Source: Cytobacillus sp. S13-E01
GTDB taxonomy: Bacteria; Bacillota; Bacilli; Bacillales; Bacillaceae_L
Direction: 5' to 3'
DNA: 53,357 bases
NCBI RefSeq assembly: GCF_029193815.1
Contig: NZ_JARFVC010000026.1
Location: 1-53,357 of the forward strand
Position 1 is the first letter of the stretch, and each line of letters begins with the position of its first letter. Of this stretch, positions 15,895-26,577 are shown piece after piece. The translations under genes and the position numbers were made by a program. A model generated the notes under the pieces. It did no database searches. It saw only the letters and a list, made by a program, of their open reading frames with translations, and was not told where the DNA came from.

Positions 15895-18333
15895 TTATTC
15901 GGTTGTGCCTTTATTATTACTTATTTTTAAAATCTCTACAACTACACCAGTCTCATTTACATCAACTACAAAGGAACCGTTACTATATCGGTCATTTGGT
16001 CGTAAATCTGCAGGATTCACTTGTTCTAAACGTCCATTTTTCGTAACTATTTTAATTTCATCGTTTTTGCCGACAAAAGCTAGACCTACGATACGGTGTG
16101 GATTTGCCTTAAGTTCACGAAGCATAACAACACCACGTTTTGCCCGCGATGCCATTTCAAATTCTGATAGCTTCATTCGCTTAATCGCACCACGTTGGGT
16201 GATAATGACTAGATCTTGAGGATTATTTGGATCAATGATTTTTCCATTTACAACGTAATCCCCATCTTTTAGGTTAATGCCTTTGACACCAGCTGCTCTA
16301 GCGCCTACAATGTTAACTTCTTCTTCACTAAACCAAAGCGCATACCCGAAGGATGTTCCTATGAACACGTCCTGTTTCCCATTTGAACGATAAACATCGA
16401 CGACTTCATCGTCTTTCTTTAGGTTAATCGCTACTAAAGCCTTTGAATATCTTTGAGCTTTGTAGTGTGCTAGCTCCGTTTTCTTAACCATCCCATTTTT
16501 GGTAATAAATATTAGAAATTCCTCTGTATCAAAGCTCTTAACAGGTATAGCTTCAATAATTCGTTCATCGCGATCAATGCTAATAATGTTAGCGATATGC
16601 TGACCGAGGTCCTTCCAACGAATATCTGGTAACTCATGTACTGGACAATATAAGTAGTTTCCTTTGTTTGTAAACAATAAGACTACATCTGTAGTATTGA
16701 TTTCGATTTGCCTGAGGAGTGTATCCGTGTCCTTCATACCAAAATCTTGTCCATTTGATGCGGAATATGAACGAAGACTTGTTCGTTTAACATAACCATC
16801 CTGTGTAATCGTTACAATTACATCTTCAGATGGGATCATCACTTCTAAATTGATTTTGATTTCCTCTATTTGGTCTTCAATTTTTGAACGACGATTATCA
16901 GCATATGTTTTCTTGATTTTTTTTAAATCCGCTTTAATAACGGATAATAACGTTTTTTCGTTATTTAGAATGGCAAGAAGTTCTGCAATCTTTTTATCCA
17001 ACTCTTCGGCCTCTTGTTGTAATGCTGTAATATCAGTGTTTGTTAAGCGATATAGCTGTAAAGAAACGATCGCTTCTGATTGTGGCTCTGTGAATTGATA
17101 CTCAGCGATCAAATTATTTTTTGCATCTCTTTTATCTTTAGATGCTCTGATTGTTGCGATGACTTCATCAAGGATCGATAGTGCTTTGATTAACCCTTCT
17201 ACCACATGGTGGCGTTCACGTGCCTTTTCAAGGTCATAATTAGAACGATTCGTGATTACTTCTTTTTGGTGCCCTATATAAGCATCTAGAAATTGGTGAA
17301 CTCCCATTAGAGTTGGACGCTTATTATAAATTGCAACCATATTAAAGTTATAAGTCACTTGGAGATCACTATTTTTATAGAGATAATTTAATACCCCTTT
17401 AGCATCTGCATCCTTTTTTAAATCTATTACAATGCGTAATCCTGTTCGATCTGTTTCATCGCGAACCTCACTTATTCCTTCAAGCTTTCGATCAAGGCGA
17501 AACTCATCGATTTTCTTTACAAGATTAGCTTTGTTTACCTCAAAAGGTATTTCAGTAACAACAATTTGTTGTTTTCCACCGCGTACTTCCTCAATTTCAG
17601 CTTGTCCACGGATAATGATTTTGCCTTTACCTGTTTCAAAGGCTTTACGAATTCCATCAACACCTTGGATGATACCTCCAGTTGGAAAATCAGGGCCTTT
17701 GATAACCTTCATAAGGTCGTCCACCGTACAAACTGGATTATCTATTCGCATTAATACACCATCAATTACTTCTCCTAGGTTATGAGGAGGAATATCGGTA
17801 GCGTAACCTGCAGATATTCCTGTTGAACCATTTACTAAAAGGTTAGGGTACATTGCAGGGAGAACTGTAGGTTCCTGACTTGTTTCATCAAAGTTAGGAA
17901 CTAGTTGAACTGTTCTTTTATCAATATCACGTAGTAGTTCTGAAGCAATTGGTGATAATCTGGCCTCAGTATAACGCATTGCCGCAGGGGGATCTCCGTC
18001 AACACTACCATTGTTTCCGTGCATCTCGATTAATAGATTGCGGACCTTCCACTCCTGACTCATTCGAACCATCGCTTCATATACGGAAGAATCACCGTGA
18101 GGGTGATAGTTACCAATTACATTACCGACCGTTTTTGCAGACTTACGAAAGCCTTTTTCTGATGTATTACCTTCGACATGCATCGCATATAAAATTCTTC
18201 GTTGTACTGGTTTTAGACCATCTCTAGCATCCGGGAGTGCCCGCTCCTGAATGATGTATTTACTATAACGCCCAAAGCGATCGCCGATAACATCTTCTAG
18301 AGGTAGGTCTCTAAATTTTTCTACTTCTGACAT
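15895..18333 (-). CDS. parC: DNA topoisomerase IV subunit A
   Basis: 812 aa. It cuts and rejoins DNA to decatenate daughter chromosomes. The catalytic tyrosine is Tyr121 ([10 protein letters not shown]). The quinolone region reads [12 protein letters not shown], with Ser82 and Glu86 in the drug-sensitive form. The C-terminal part (about 500-800) has six beta-pinwheel blades ([45 protein letters not shown]). No intact GyrA box is seen, which favours ParC over GyrA. Its ATG follows the parE stop directly (TAGATG), giving equimolar coupled translation. Paralogue confusion with gyrA is unlikely given this and the yne synteny. Confidence 0.97.
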   Translation of the reverse strand: MSEVEKFRDLPLEDVIGDRFGRYSKYIIQERALPDARDGLKPVQRRILYAMHVEGNTSEKGFRKSAKTVGNVIGNYHPHGDSSVYEAMVRMSQEWKVRNLLIEMHGNNGSVDGDPPAAMRYTEARLSPIASELLRDIDKRTVQLVPNFDETSQEPTVLPAMYPNLLVNGSTGISAGYATDIPPHNLGEVIDGVLMRIDNPVCTVDDLMKVIKGPDFPTGGIIQGVDGIRKAFETGKGKIIIRGQAEIEEVRGGKQQIVVTEIPFEVNKANLVKKIDEFRLDRKLEGISEVRDETDRTGLRIVIDLKKDADAKGVLNYLYKNSDLQVTYNFNMVAIYNKRPTLMGVHQFLDAYIGHQKEVITNRSNYDLEKARERHHVVEGLIKALSILDEVIATIRASKDKRDAKNNLIAEYQFTEPQSEAIVSLQLYRLTNTDITALQQEAEELDKKIAELLAILNNEKTLLSVIKADLKKIKKTYADNRRSKIEDQIEEIKINLEVMIPSEDVIVTITQDGYVKRTSLRSYSASNGQDFGMKDTDTLLRQIEINTTDVVLLFTNKGNYLYCPVHELPDIRWKDLGQHIANIISIDRDERIIEAIPVKSFDTEEFLIFITKNGMVKKTELAHYKAQRYSKALVAINLKKDDEVVDVYRSNGKQDVFIGTSFGYALWFSEEEVNIVGARAAGVKGINLKDGDYVVNGKIIDPNNPQDLVIITQRGAIKRMKLSEFEMASRAKRGVVMLRELKANPHRIVGLAFVGKNDEIKIVTKNGRLEQVNPADLRPNDRYSNGSFVVDVNETGVVVEILKISNNKGTTE

Positions 18334-20307
18334 CTACAGTTGATCCTCCTCTGCGACCGATAAGTTTTCATTGTCTAATATATTGGTTTCATCTACCAAA
18401 CTAAATGCTACATTTGATTCAATCCATTTTCGACGCGGCTCAACCTTATCTCCCATAAGTGTTGATACTCTGCGCTCTGCTCTAGCAGCATCATCTATGC
18501 GCACACGAATAAGTGTTCTCGTCTCTGGATTCATCGTTGTCTCCCAAAGCTGATCAGCATTCATCTCTCCAAGACCCTTATAACGTTGGATAATATAACC
18601 CTTCCCAACCTTTGCAAGAGCACCCTGTAATTCATCATCTGACCATGCATATTCAATTACTTCCTTTTTACCTGTACCTTTACTAACCTTGTATAGTGGA
18701 GGAAGTGCAATGAAGACTTTGCCTGCTTCAACTAGTGGTTTCATATAGCGGTAGAAGAATGTTAACAGTAACACTTGAATATGTGCTCCATCTGTATCGG
18801 CATCTGTCATGATGACAATTTTGTCATAATTTATGTCTGCAACTGTAAATTCAGCACCGACACCTCCACCAATTGCATGGATGATTGTATTGATTTCTTC
18901 ATTTTTAAAGATGTCTGAAAGCTTTGCTTTCTCAGTGTTAATTACCTTACCACGTAATGGCAGAACGGCCTGAAATTTACGATCACGTCCCTGTTTTGCT
19001 GAACCTCCCGCTGAGTCACCCTCTACTAGATATAGTTCATTTCTTTGAGGATTACGAGATTGTGCAGGAGTTAGTTTCCCACTTAAAACAGCATCTGAAC
19101 GCTTACGTTTTTTCCCGCTTCTTGCTTCTTCTCTTGCTTTACGAGCAGCTTCACGTGCCTGGAATGCTTTTATCGCTTTTTTTGCTAATAAAGAGCTAAT
19201 ATCAGGATTTTCCTCAAAAAAGTAAGACAGGTTCTCAGATACAACTGAATCAACTGCAGATCTAGCTTCACTTGTTCCTAGCTTACCCTTTGTCTGTCCT
19301 TCAAACTGTAGAAGTTCTTCAGGAATACGTACAGATATAATGGCAGTTAAACCTTCCCGAATATCAGAGCCATCTAGATTTTTATCTTTTTCCTTTAACA
19401 ATCCGATTTTTCTAGCATATTCATTAAAAGCACGTGTTAAAGCTGTCTTAGATCCAGCCTCATGTGTACCACCATCTTTGGTACGAACGTTATTTACAAA
19501 CGATAGGACATTTTCTGAATACCCATCATTAAATTGAAAAGCGAATTCCACTTCGATTGAATTTTGGATACCTTCAAATGAAATAACAGGATGAAGTTCA
19601 TCTTTTTCCTCATTTAGGTAGGTAACAAAGGCTTCAATTCCATTTTCATAATGGAATACTTCTTTTACATCATTTCGATCATCTATAAGTTCAATCCTTA
19701 AGCCTTTTAAAAGAAATGCTGATTCTCGTAGTCTTTCACTTAAAGTTTCATAATTGTAAACAGTAGCACTAAATATACTGCGGTCAGGTTTAAAGTGAAT
19801 GGTCGTCCCCGATTGGTTTGTATTACCGACCTTTTCAAGCGTTGTAGCGGGTTTTCCACCATTTTCAAATGTTTGTTCATACACACTTCCATCACGTTTA
19901 ATTGTAACTTTCAACCATTCAGACAGAGCGTTAACAACAGAGGCACCTACACCATGTAGTCCTCCACTTGTTTTGTAACCACCTTGTCCAAACTTCCCCC
20001 CAGCGTGTAATACAGTTAAGATAACCTCTGGTGTTGGTTTCCCAAGCTTGTGCATACCAGTTGGCATCCCACGCCCTTTATCTTGAACGCTTATACTATT
20101 ATCTTTATGAATTTTGACAATAATGTGATCCCCATGTCCTGCTAGGGCCTCATCGACAGAGTTGTCGACGATTTCATAGACAAGATGGTGTAATCCTCGA
20201 CCATCCGTACTACCAATATACATCCCAGGTCGCTTACGAACGGCTTCTAGACCTTCTAGGACTTGAATTGCATCATCATTATAGTCAAATGTTTGTTGCT
20301 TAGCCAA
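18334..20307 (-). CDS. parE: DNA topoisomerase IV subunit B
   Basis: 657 aa. An ATPase of the GHKL fold with Glu45 as general base (LVYEIVDNSVDEALAG), lid sequence GLHGVGASVVNALS, and a transducer. The TOPRIM domain has LVEGDSAGGSAKQGRDR and MTDADTDGAHIQVLLL, which bind Mg2+. YKGLGEMNADQLWETTM ends the conserved part. The protein pairs with ParC as A2B2. The ribosome site is AAAGGGGTATG before ATG 20307. Length and the upstream position to parC are as in other Firmicutes. Confidence 0.97.
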   Translation of the reverse strand: MAKQQTFDYNDDAIQVLEGLEAVRKRPGMYIGSTDGRGLHHLVYEIVDNSVDEALAGHGDHIIVKIHKDNSISVQDKGRGMPTGMHKLGKPTPEVILTVLHAGGKFGQGGYKTSGGLHGVGASVVNALSEWLKVTIKRDGSVYEQTFENGGKPATTLEKVGNTNQSGTTIHFKPDRSIFSATVYNYETLSERLRESAFLLKGLRIELIDDRNDVKEVFHYENGIEAFVTYLNEEKDELHPVISFEGIQNSIEVEFAFQFNDGYSENVLSFVNNVRTKDGGTHEAGSKTALTRAFNEYARKIGLLKEKDKNLDGSDIREGLTAIISVRIPEELLQFEGQTKGKLGTSEARSAVDSVVSENLSYFFEENPDISSLLAKKAIKAFQAREAARKAREEARSGKKRKRSDAVLSGKLTPAQSRNPQRNELYLVEGDSAGGSAKQGRDRKFQAVLPLRGKVINTEKAKLSDIFKNEEINTIIHAIGGGVGAEFTVADINYDKIVIMTDADTDGAHIQVLLLTFFYRYMKPLVEAGKVFIALPPLYKVSKGTGKKEVIEYAWSDDELQGALAKVGKGYIIQRYKGLGEMNADQLWETTMNPETRTLIRVRIDDAARAERRVSTLMGDKVEPRRKWIESNVAFSLVDETNILDNENLSVAEEDQL

Positions 20308-20587
20308 AAAACATACCCCTTTCTAATCGAAAAACGAAGTTAACCAAAATAAACCTCGCTTTTTCGTAAACACTTTATAAAACTTGACCCCAATAAAGTG
20401 TTTAAGTCCTCCCACAAGAACATCTGTTTCTATCTTATCATATTCCTTATATGTTAGTTGCCAAAATTTAAAAAAAGACTATGGTTTATATCTATTTTAT
20501 AAAACTACAGATGTTCATAATATAACACATCGAAAAGCTAGTCTATGCTATATTTTATCTATTTATCTAAATTTGGCAAAAAAACAA

Positions 20588-20832
20588 GAAAAGCAAAGGG
20601 CGCCCGTCAACGAGGAACGCCGACTAAAACCCGCAATGTCCTGTGGCGAACATCGACATCAGCACATCCTGTGTAAGGTAAGCATAAAACGGTTCCTATA
20701 AGAAGCTGAGTTTTCCCTCTTAGAGGAAATGGCTTATGACCTCAGGTCCGATGGCGCCTGGAGCTAGACGTAGATAGACAGAGACACGAAGTTATACACA
20801 ACCTTACAATTTTATAAATTCCTTAACAATAA
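20588..20832 (+). repeat. Intergenic repeat, long copy with 3' extension
   Basis: The segment from CTCAGGTCCGATGGCGCCTG to ACAATTTTATAAATTCC is nearly identical, over roughly 95 bp, to 30211-30300. The left half is an altered version of the same hairpin-rich repeat. The right end abuts the terminator hairpin of the CoA-binding gene. Not coding. Confidence 0.85.
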
Positions 20833-20858
20833 AAAATCCTTGTAGATACAAGGATTTT
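20833..20858 (-). terminator. Terminator of yneT
   Basis: AAAATCCTTG (20833-20842) pairs with CAAGGATTTT (20849-20858) around TAGATA; the minus strand continues with TT. About 92 bp past the yneT stop. Confidence 0.85.
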
Positions 20859-20950
20859 CTAAGGGCATTATATGTAAGGAAAACTACTTTTAAAAATTCA
20901 GCAAAAGGCCACAACGTGCAAATGCCTAGTTTTCTTTAAACCATTAAACC

Positions 20951-21364
20951 TTATTTTGCCATCGCATGTTCTACTTTGATACACCGATCCATAATGACCG
21001 TATAGCCTTTTTCTTTAAGAAAATCGTATGCCTCTTCATTTGCAAGTCCTAACTGTGCCCAAAATACATCGGCATCTATCTCAGCAAACTCTTCGGCAAC
21101 TGGGTACAAGTGTTCAGATCTACGGAAAACGTTTACAATATCGATATGTCCGTCGATTTCTTTCAGTGACTTAACTGTCTTTACTCCTAGAATTTCATCT
21201 GCAGTAGGATTAACGGGAATGATTTCGTATCCTGCTTCCTGCATAGCCTTGCTTACCGTATAAGAAGTTTTCTCAGGATTAGCTGATAAACCCACCACAG
21301 CAATACGTTTACTATTTTTTAGAATTTTACCGATTTCCTCTCGTGAAGGGATTTCTATAGCCAT
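20951..21364 (-). CDS. yneT: CoA-binding (Rossmann-fold) protein YneT
   Basis: 137 aa, as B. subtilis YneT (about 135). The start is ATG 21364, because AAAGGAG lies just upstream and MAIEIPSREEI is the normal N-terminus; upstream ATGs lack ribosome sites. RIAVVGLSANPEKTSYTVS is the CoA-binding loop, and IIPVNPTADEILG and VFWAQLGLANEEAYDFLKEK match the succinyl-CoA-synthetase-like CoA domain. The C-terminal MDRCIKVEHA is conserved. Biochemical role unknown. In B. subtilis it lies between plsY and parE; here the GH18 gene has been placed between it and plsY. Confidence 0.88.
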   Translation of the reverse strand: MAIEIPSREEIGKILKNSKRIAVVGLSANPEKTSYTVSKAMQEAGYEIIPVNPTADEILGVKTVKSLKEIDGHIDIVNVFRRSEHLYPVAEEFAEIDADVFWAQLGLANEEAYDFLKEKGYTVIMDRCIKVEHAMAK

Positions 21365-21475
21365 AAAAATGTCTCCTTTCGACATGAATATACTGTTTAC
21401 TATTATAGTATTTCGGCAAAGTGTTCCAATATTCCTGCACAATCGTAATACCTAGATTTAAATTATGTCGAATAA

Positions 21476-21545
21476 CAAAAGCGTAGGGCGCACGCCGGAG
21501 CTAGACACAAAAACCAGGTAAAAATTTTATACTTTCTTACCTTTT
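21476..21545 (+). repeat. Short copy of the intergenic repeat family
   Basis: It keeps both ends (AAAAGCGTAGGGCGCACGCC, GGAGCTAGACACAAAAACCA) and the tail AAATTTTATACTTTCTTACCTT, and lacks the central hairpins. It lies between yneT and the GH18 gene, in the same orientation as the other plus copies. Confidence 0.75.
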
Positions 21546-21639
21546 GAATAAAGAGGTGAGAACAATCGTTCCCACTGCGAGCAAATGAACACTTTTAGAA
21601 ACCACTTAGTCTTCTATGGACCCGGTGTAGAGTCGGCTT

Positions 21640-23379
21640 TTATTTATCAGTAGCATCGATTTGCTTTAGCGAATCATCTATAGTCGCCCACCCTGCATCA
21701 TTTGCAAAGAAACGTGACCATGTGGCAACCCCCGCAAGCTGGTATTTATGAACAAGCTGAGCTCTTTTTTGAAGTGAAGCTTCGTCTTCTATCCAGATTT
21801 TGTAGGTGGCTTTCTCTGCTTCATCTAGATACTCTACGTAGTTTTGTCCGGATGCTTCATCATAGATAGGTGTCAAATTGCGCTCACTAACCCAATCATT
21901 TATCGCTTGCATACTATAGGCCTTTGAGGATACTTCTATATTCCCACCATCTGTTTCCTGTTCCTTCCAAATCCGGGAATATAACGGAATTCCAAGTAGT
22001 AAACGATCGTTTGGAACGACCTCTAACAACTTTTGAAGATTACTTTCAACCCAAGGCAAACTTGCTACACTACCTGGTACTGGAGATGTACCCCAATGCT
22101 CATCATAAGCCATAACCATCATATAATCGACAACACTAGCAAGTTTTTCTCTCTCATAAAATCTAGACCAAGTATCACTACCTGATATAAAGGTAACATC
22201 CATAGACACAATTAAGCCTGCTTGGTGAAAGTAAGGTGTAGCTTCTCTTACAAACTGTGTAACAAGTGGTCCATCTGCTAAGTTGACGTTTTCTATATCT
22301 ATATTTATCCCATCCAATTGATACATTTCACTATATTGCAGCAGCTGTCTTATCATTTTCATTCTCGTTTCATAATCTTTAAGGGCTTGATATGTTTTTT
22401 CAGGATCGAAGTCGTTAGAAAAAAGTCCCCACACCTGGTAATTACGAGACTTAGCCCATTTCATATAGTCCGCTGAGCCTAAGTTTGAAATATCACCTTC
22501 ATTATTTTTCAAATGAAACCAAGTCGGTGAAACAACATTTACACCGGGCATTTGCGGTAATTTCTTTGTATCTGGATTAGCCGAATACACCGCCTCCCAG
22601 GTTAGATTAATTGGCCAGCTAATGTCTGGTCGATACTTTTGTGATATTTCATTTTCCACCTTTACAATTTCTGTGTTTGATAGGGTAATAGAATCCTTTT
22701 TCAGATATCCAGAAATTCCATTGTCTTTTCGGACGTAATAAAAGTTTCGATCTTCTTCTACGATTTCAATTATTTCATTTCCTACAACTTCACCTACGTA
22801 AGCGGTCGTTACATCGGGATCTGTTCGTAAACGGAGTTTGTCCTCTTGTAAACCTTTGTTTACAATCCCACGAATGATTGTCTCACCTTGTTTTCTAACA
22901 ATGACTGCCCCTGTCTCTTCACTATAATCCCATTTAACAGGGAAAAGTGTTTTTAAAGGCTCGAGTGACATAAGTGATTGACCCTCAGATGATAGATAAA
23001 TAGGAACCTCAACATTAAAGGGTTCTTCATTCACTAAATACGTAAGAGAATCAGAAGGCATTTGGAGAACTTTATCTTTTGTTGTGAAAATAATAGAGTT
23101 AGTTGCATCATCAATAATTACAGCATCATCAATATTTTCCTTTACAAAAGAGAAGGGTAGATACACTGTACCATCAATAATTTGTGCTTCTTCACCATAT
23201 ATCTTTCCTTCAAAAATGATCGGATGTTCTTTATTAGTAAACAAGGCTTTCTCTTTTGATGGAAATGGATACAACAATAAAAATAGACTTGTAGAAATAA
23301 GTACTACTGAAAAAAGAAGACCTAAGATAATGAAAGGCATTTTTATACGTTTTTGTTTATTCGTTTCAATTCTCGACAT
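21640..23379 (-). CDS. Glycoside hydrolase family 18 protein with SH3 and stalk domain
   Basis: 579 aa from ATG 23379, which follows GGAGGG; the 42 upstream codons lack a ribosome site. A basic N-terminus and one membrane helix (PFIILGLLFSVVLISTSLFL) anchor it outside the cell. Next come a copper-amine-oxidase-like N-domain (about 55-150), an SH3b segment (GLQEDKLRLRTDPDVTTAYV onward), and a GH18 barrel. The catalytic motif is DGINIDIENVN (D-x-x-D-x-D-x-E pattern, Glu as acid/base). It probably acts on peptidoglycan or chitin-like glycans, possibly in the spore cortex or coat; that is inference. Confidence 0.88.
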   Translation of the reverse strand: MSRIETNKQKRIKMPFIILGLLFSVVLISTSLFLLLYPFPSKEKALFTNKEHPIIFEGKIYGEEAQIIDGTVYLPFSFVKENIDDAVIIDDATNSIIFTTKDKVLQMPSDSLTYLVNEEPFNVEVPIYLSSEGQSLMSLEPLKTLFPVKWDYSEETGAVIVRKQGETIIRGIVNKGLQEDKLRLRTDPDVTTAYVGEVVGNEIIEIVEEDRNFYYVRKDNGISGYLKKDSITLSNTEIVKVENEISQKYRPDISWPINLTWEAVYSANPDTKKLPQMPGVNVVSPTWFHLKNNEGDISNLGSADYMKWAKSRNYQVWGLFSNDFDPEKTYQALKDYETRMKMIRQLLQYSEMYQLDGINIDIENVNLADGPLVTQFVREATPYFHQAGLIVSMDVTFISGSDTWSRFYEREKLASVVDYMMVMAYDEHWGTSPVPGSVASLPWVESNLQKLLEVVPNDRLLLGIPLYSRIWKEQETDGGNIEVSSKAYSMQAINDWVSERNLTPIYDEASGQNYVEYLDEAEKATYKIWIEDEASLQKRAQLVHKYQLAGVATWSRFFANDAGWATIDDSLKQIDATDK

Positions 23380-23544
23380 TCTACACCCTCCTACATAGTA
23401 CGCAATATTTTGATAAATGAAAAGAGATAATGTTAAATTTACAGGATTTTCTTTAAAATTAAATTGGCCAAGTATCGTATGTTTTTTTTTACTTACATGG
23501 TACAATTAGGTAAGAAAAGCTGATTATAAAAGGAGTTAAAGTAC

Positions 23545-24129
23545 ATGCTTATAGAAGCTTTAGTAATTATAATGGCCTACTTATTAGGGTCAATTCCATC
23601 TGCACTTATAGTTGGTAAACTTGGTTATGGAATTGATATTCGTGAGCATGGCAGTGGAAACCTTGGAGGGACAAATACTTTTCGAACATTAGGTAAAAAA
23701 GCGGGTTTGATTGTAACTGGAGCTGATATTTTAAAGGGTACATTAGCTGCTTCGTTGCCGATCCTCTTATCATCTGAGCTTCATCCTTTATTCGTTGGTT
23801 TATTTGCTGTAATTGGACATGTGTACCCTGTTTTCGCCAAATTTAAAGGTGGAAAAGCGGTAGCAACCTCAGGTGGACTTCTATTATTCTATAATCCAAT
23901 TTTATTTATTACAATGTTGGTTGTCTTTTTTATTTGTCTATACCTAACAAAATACGTTTCACTTTCATCGATGCTAACAGGTATATATGGAGTAATTTAC
24001 AGTCTATTCTACGGTGACATAGCCTTAATTATTGTATTATCTTTCCTTACCGCTTTTGTTATTTTTAAGCATATTGCCAATATAAAGCGGATATTTAATA
24101 AAACGGAGCCTAAAATAAAATGGCTCTAA
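23545..24129 (+). CDS. plsY: Acyl-phosphate:glycerol-3-phosphate acyltransferase PlsY
   Basis: 194 aa, normal length. An integral membrane enzyme that transfers the acyl group from acyl-phosphate to glycerol-3-phosphate, the first step of phospholipid synthesis. Motifs: [14 protein letters not shown] (motif 1 serine), [19 protein letters not shown] (motif 2), and [18 protein letters not shown] (motif 3 with HVYP and KGGK). About five to seven membrane helices. The -10-like TACAAT at 23501-23506 is placed for a promoter, and AAAAGGAG precedes the ATG. Same place as B. subtilis yneS/plsY. Confidence 0.95.
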   Translation: MLIEALVIIMAYLLGSIPSALIVGKLGYGIDIREHGSGNLGGTNTFRTLGKKAGLIVTGADILKGTLAASLPILLSSELHPLFVGLFAVIGHVYPVFAKFKGGKAVATSGGLLLFYNPILFITMLVVFFICLYLTKYVSLSSMLTGIYGVIYSLFYGDIALIIVLSFLTAFVIFKHIANIKRIFNKTEPKIKWL

Positions 24130-24279
24130 ATGGTATAAAATAAAGCACATCTTCAAATAGTTGTGCTATTTTATTTCTCATCTAAAATTTTCAGATTTGT
24201 CAAACATTTATGGTTAATTTTCCTTAAATTGATGTATGATAAGTTTAAGAACAGAACTAATCGAGAGGGTGACGTATAG

Positions 24280-24474
24280 ATGAAAAGCATTGTTGAAAAG
24301 AATTATATTTACGAAACAGCCGTAAATCCACCAGTATCAGGTGAAGAATTTTCGTTAGAGCTCTTTCATTATTCACCAGATTTATCGTGTAGTGGTACAC
24401 CCTGTAAAAAAATAAATACGTTTGATGAATTATTACAAATGATTGATGAATTTGAAGAAGAAACGAAACATTAA
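24280..24474 (+). CDS. Small hypothetical protein (64 aa)
   Basis: A GAGAGGGTGACG site lies just before ATG 24280. The protein is acidic and soluble, with CSGTPCKK near the middle and an acidic helix (FDELLQMIDEFEEETKH) at the end. The C-x4-C pair could bind metal or form a disulfide; this is speculation. It has its own terminator right after the stop. No family recognised; the ribosome site, its own terminator and gene-like composition support it as real. Confidence 0.65.
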   Translation: MKSIVEKNYIYETAVNPPVSGEEFSLELFHYSPDLSCSGTPCKKINTFDELLQMIDEFEEETKH

Positions 24475-24485
24475 TTTCTGTTCAA

Positions 24486-24517
24486 AAAGACGTGGGTCCA
24501 TAAGGATCCACGTCTTT
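24486..24517. terminator. Bidirectional terminator
   Basis: AAAGACGTGG pairs with CCACGTCTTT (24508-24517), with further pairing of TCC and GGA inside. T-rich ends on both strands serve the 64-aa gene and the convergent S9 peptidase. Confidence 0.88.
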
Positions 24518-24527
24518 CATATTTTAT

Positions 24528-26315
24528 TTAGATAAAACGATCAAAAAACTCTAGGATTGTACGGTTTACTTTTATTTCATTTTCTTTTTTGGAGAAACCA
24601 TGCCCTTCATCCTCAAGAACTAGGTATTCTACATTCACCCCTTTATCCTGAAGTGCCTCCACAATTTTATCAGACTCAGCTTTTACAACACGCGGGTCGT
24701 TTGCGCCTTGGATGACAAGCATTGGCTTTACCATATGATCCAAGTATGTGATTGGTGAGTATTCAATCAGTTTTTCTTTATCCTTCACCGGGTCTCCTAC
24801 CCATTGGTTCATAGCTGGCTTCCAGTGTTCAGGTACTGAATCAATAAAGGAGAATAAGTCACTAGGACCAAAGATATCAACAACTGCCTTAAAGTACTCT
24901 GCATGACGACCGTGTAACAGCAAGGCCATGTATCCACCAAAGCTTCCACCCATTAACAGAATTTTTTCGCGGTCTGCGTAGCCATTTTTAAATAGCCACT
25001 CAAGACCTTCAATATTATCTAATCTTGGACCATGACCCCAGTCTCCCTCTACCATTTTCATAAACGAAAGTCCATAACCAGATGAGCCACGGAAGTTTGG
25101 GGCAAATAAACTATAGCCACGGTTCACTAAAAATTGAAAGAGCGCTCTAAATGATTTACGTTCTGCAGCTTGTGGTCCGCCATGTGGCCATAAAATCACA
25201 TGACCATTGCTTACATCTTCTTTAGCCTTAAAGAACTGTGCTTCAATTTCTAACCCATCAAAAGATGAATATGTTAAAACTTCAGGCTCAACAAGTTCTT
25301 CTTCAGCTACACCAGGCACACCATAATTTGTACAAGCTGACCAATCTTTTGTTTCAACAGTCATTTGAAAGATATTGAATGGACGGGTTGCTGATCTTCC
25401 CATTAAATAGACATTACCTGATTTAGCAACCACAAGCTTCTCTATTACACTTACTGGTGTTTGCAGAGGAGTTGTTTCACCTGAAGATAAATCATACTCA
25501 TATAGGAAATCTTCTACACCCTTAGAACTGACAATATAAAGCTTATTATTCTCTTTATCGAATTGAAGCGAATTAAAATCTTCTTTTTCTAGTCCTAACA
25601 CCTTGGTAAACTCTTTTGTTTCACTGTCGTATTTAGCTAAATAGGTTAAGTCTTCATCATAATTCGTAAGGAGGTATACCTGGGTATCACTCGTAAATAC
25701 TACTCCTGTGACTGTATGCTGTTTTTCAGTCGCTGGAGTTAATAGTGTTTCTTCTCCATCTTTATGTAAGTATGCAAGTGTATACGTATTAGCAAAATGC
25801 TTCCAGTATACAAAACTTTGCTCGTCTGGACTGACATCCATTAAATAGGTGGCAGCTAAGTTTCCTTTATTCATTACCGCCTCTTCTTCGTTTTCTAGGT
25901 TATAGCAATATGCGTTTAAATACATTGGATTGTCTTTAGTCGATGTGTAATAAAGTCTGTTCCCATCTTTTGATAACAAAGGGCCCATATGACGATGTCC
26001 CGCTTGTACCCGAAGAGGCTTCAATTCCCCACCCTGTCTTGGAAGAGCATATAATTGAGTATTTTCATCGCCGTCATTATCAAATCCAGCAATGATAAAT
26101 CTTCCTTCTTTATCATACGTAAGCTCGTGACAACTTTGATCAACAAATGTTAGCGGATATGGGAATTGATTAGGTAGGTCCATCGCCCACAAATTGTATT
26201 TCCCACTTAAATTCGTGCTAAAAATAAGTTGTTTTTCATCTGGACTAACCGCAAAGTCTTGGATTGCAAAGGTTCTAAAAAATTGTTCTACATCAGGCTT
26301 TTTAAATGTAATCAT
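24528..26315 (-). CDS. S9 family peptidase (acylaminoacyl/prolyl-oligopeptidase type)
   Basis: 595 aa. The N-terminal 330 residues form a WD40-like beta propeller (repeated D-E-x-x-L-x-F/Y-S patterns). The C-terminal alpha/beta hydrolase has the nucleophile in LMGGSFGGYMALLLHG, the aspartate in IQGANDPRVVKAES, and the histidine in LEDEGHGFSKKEN. It cleaves short peptides in the cytoplasm; there is no signal peptide. The other S9 enzyme in the window (38841) has a different propeller and only moderate similarity, so they are paralogues, not a duplication. Confidence 0.9.
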   Translation of the reverse strand: MITFKKPDVEQFFRTFAIQDFAVSPDEKQLIFSTNLSGKYNLWAMDLPNQFPYPLTFVDQSCHELTYDKEGRFIIAGFDNDGDENTQLYALPRQGGELKPLRVQAGHRHMGPLLSKDGNRLYYTSTKDNPMYLNAYCYNLENEEEAVMNKGNLAATYLMDVSPDEQSFVYWKHFANTYTLAYLHKDGEETLLTPATEKQHTVTGVVFTSDTQVYLLTNYDEDLTYLAKYDSETKEFTKVLGLEKEDFNSLQFDKENNKLYIVSSKGVEDFLYEYDLSSGETTPLQTPVSVIEKLVVAKSGNVYLMGRSATRPFNIFQMTVETKDWSACTNYGVPGVAEEELVEPEVLTYSSFDGLEIEAQFFKAKEDVSNGHVILWPHGGPQAAERKSFRALFQFLVNRGYSLFAPNFRGSSGYGLSFMKMVEGDWGHGPRLDNIEGLEWLFKNGYADREKILLMGGSFGGYMALLLHGRHAEYFKAVVDIFGPSDLFSFIDSVPEHWKPAMNQWVGDPVKDKEKLIEYSPITYLDHMVKPMLVIQGANDPRVVKAESDKIVEALQDKGVNVEYLVLEDEGHGFSKKENEIKVNRTILEFFDRFI

Positions 26316-26475
26316 AATTGACCCTCTTTCTATTCCTAAATAAAGTTACTATTTACATTATTCGAGAAGAAATAGAAAAAACCTTGTTTTTTATTTCGTA
26401 TTCTGAAGTATTTTTCGAGGTTTTTAGCTAAATGATGTCTTTTTTATTGAGAAATTATCAGTAAAAACATAAAAG

Positions 26476-26509
26476 GTGACTAGCTCCCGGCGACCTGCGC
26501 TTTTCTTAA
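26476..26509 (-). repeat. Short degenerate copy of the intergenic repeat family
   Basis: TGACTAGCTCCCGGCGACCT followed by GCGCTTTTCTTAAC equals the two ends of the repeat in reverse orientation with the centre missing. It lies between two divergent promoters, unlike the other copies. Confidence 0.55.
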
Positions 26510-26577
26510 CAAAATATAAGTAAATTCTCAATATTTGTATTATAGTAAGAGTAACTTATCATAAGGGGTTATAACCT

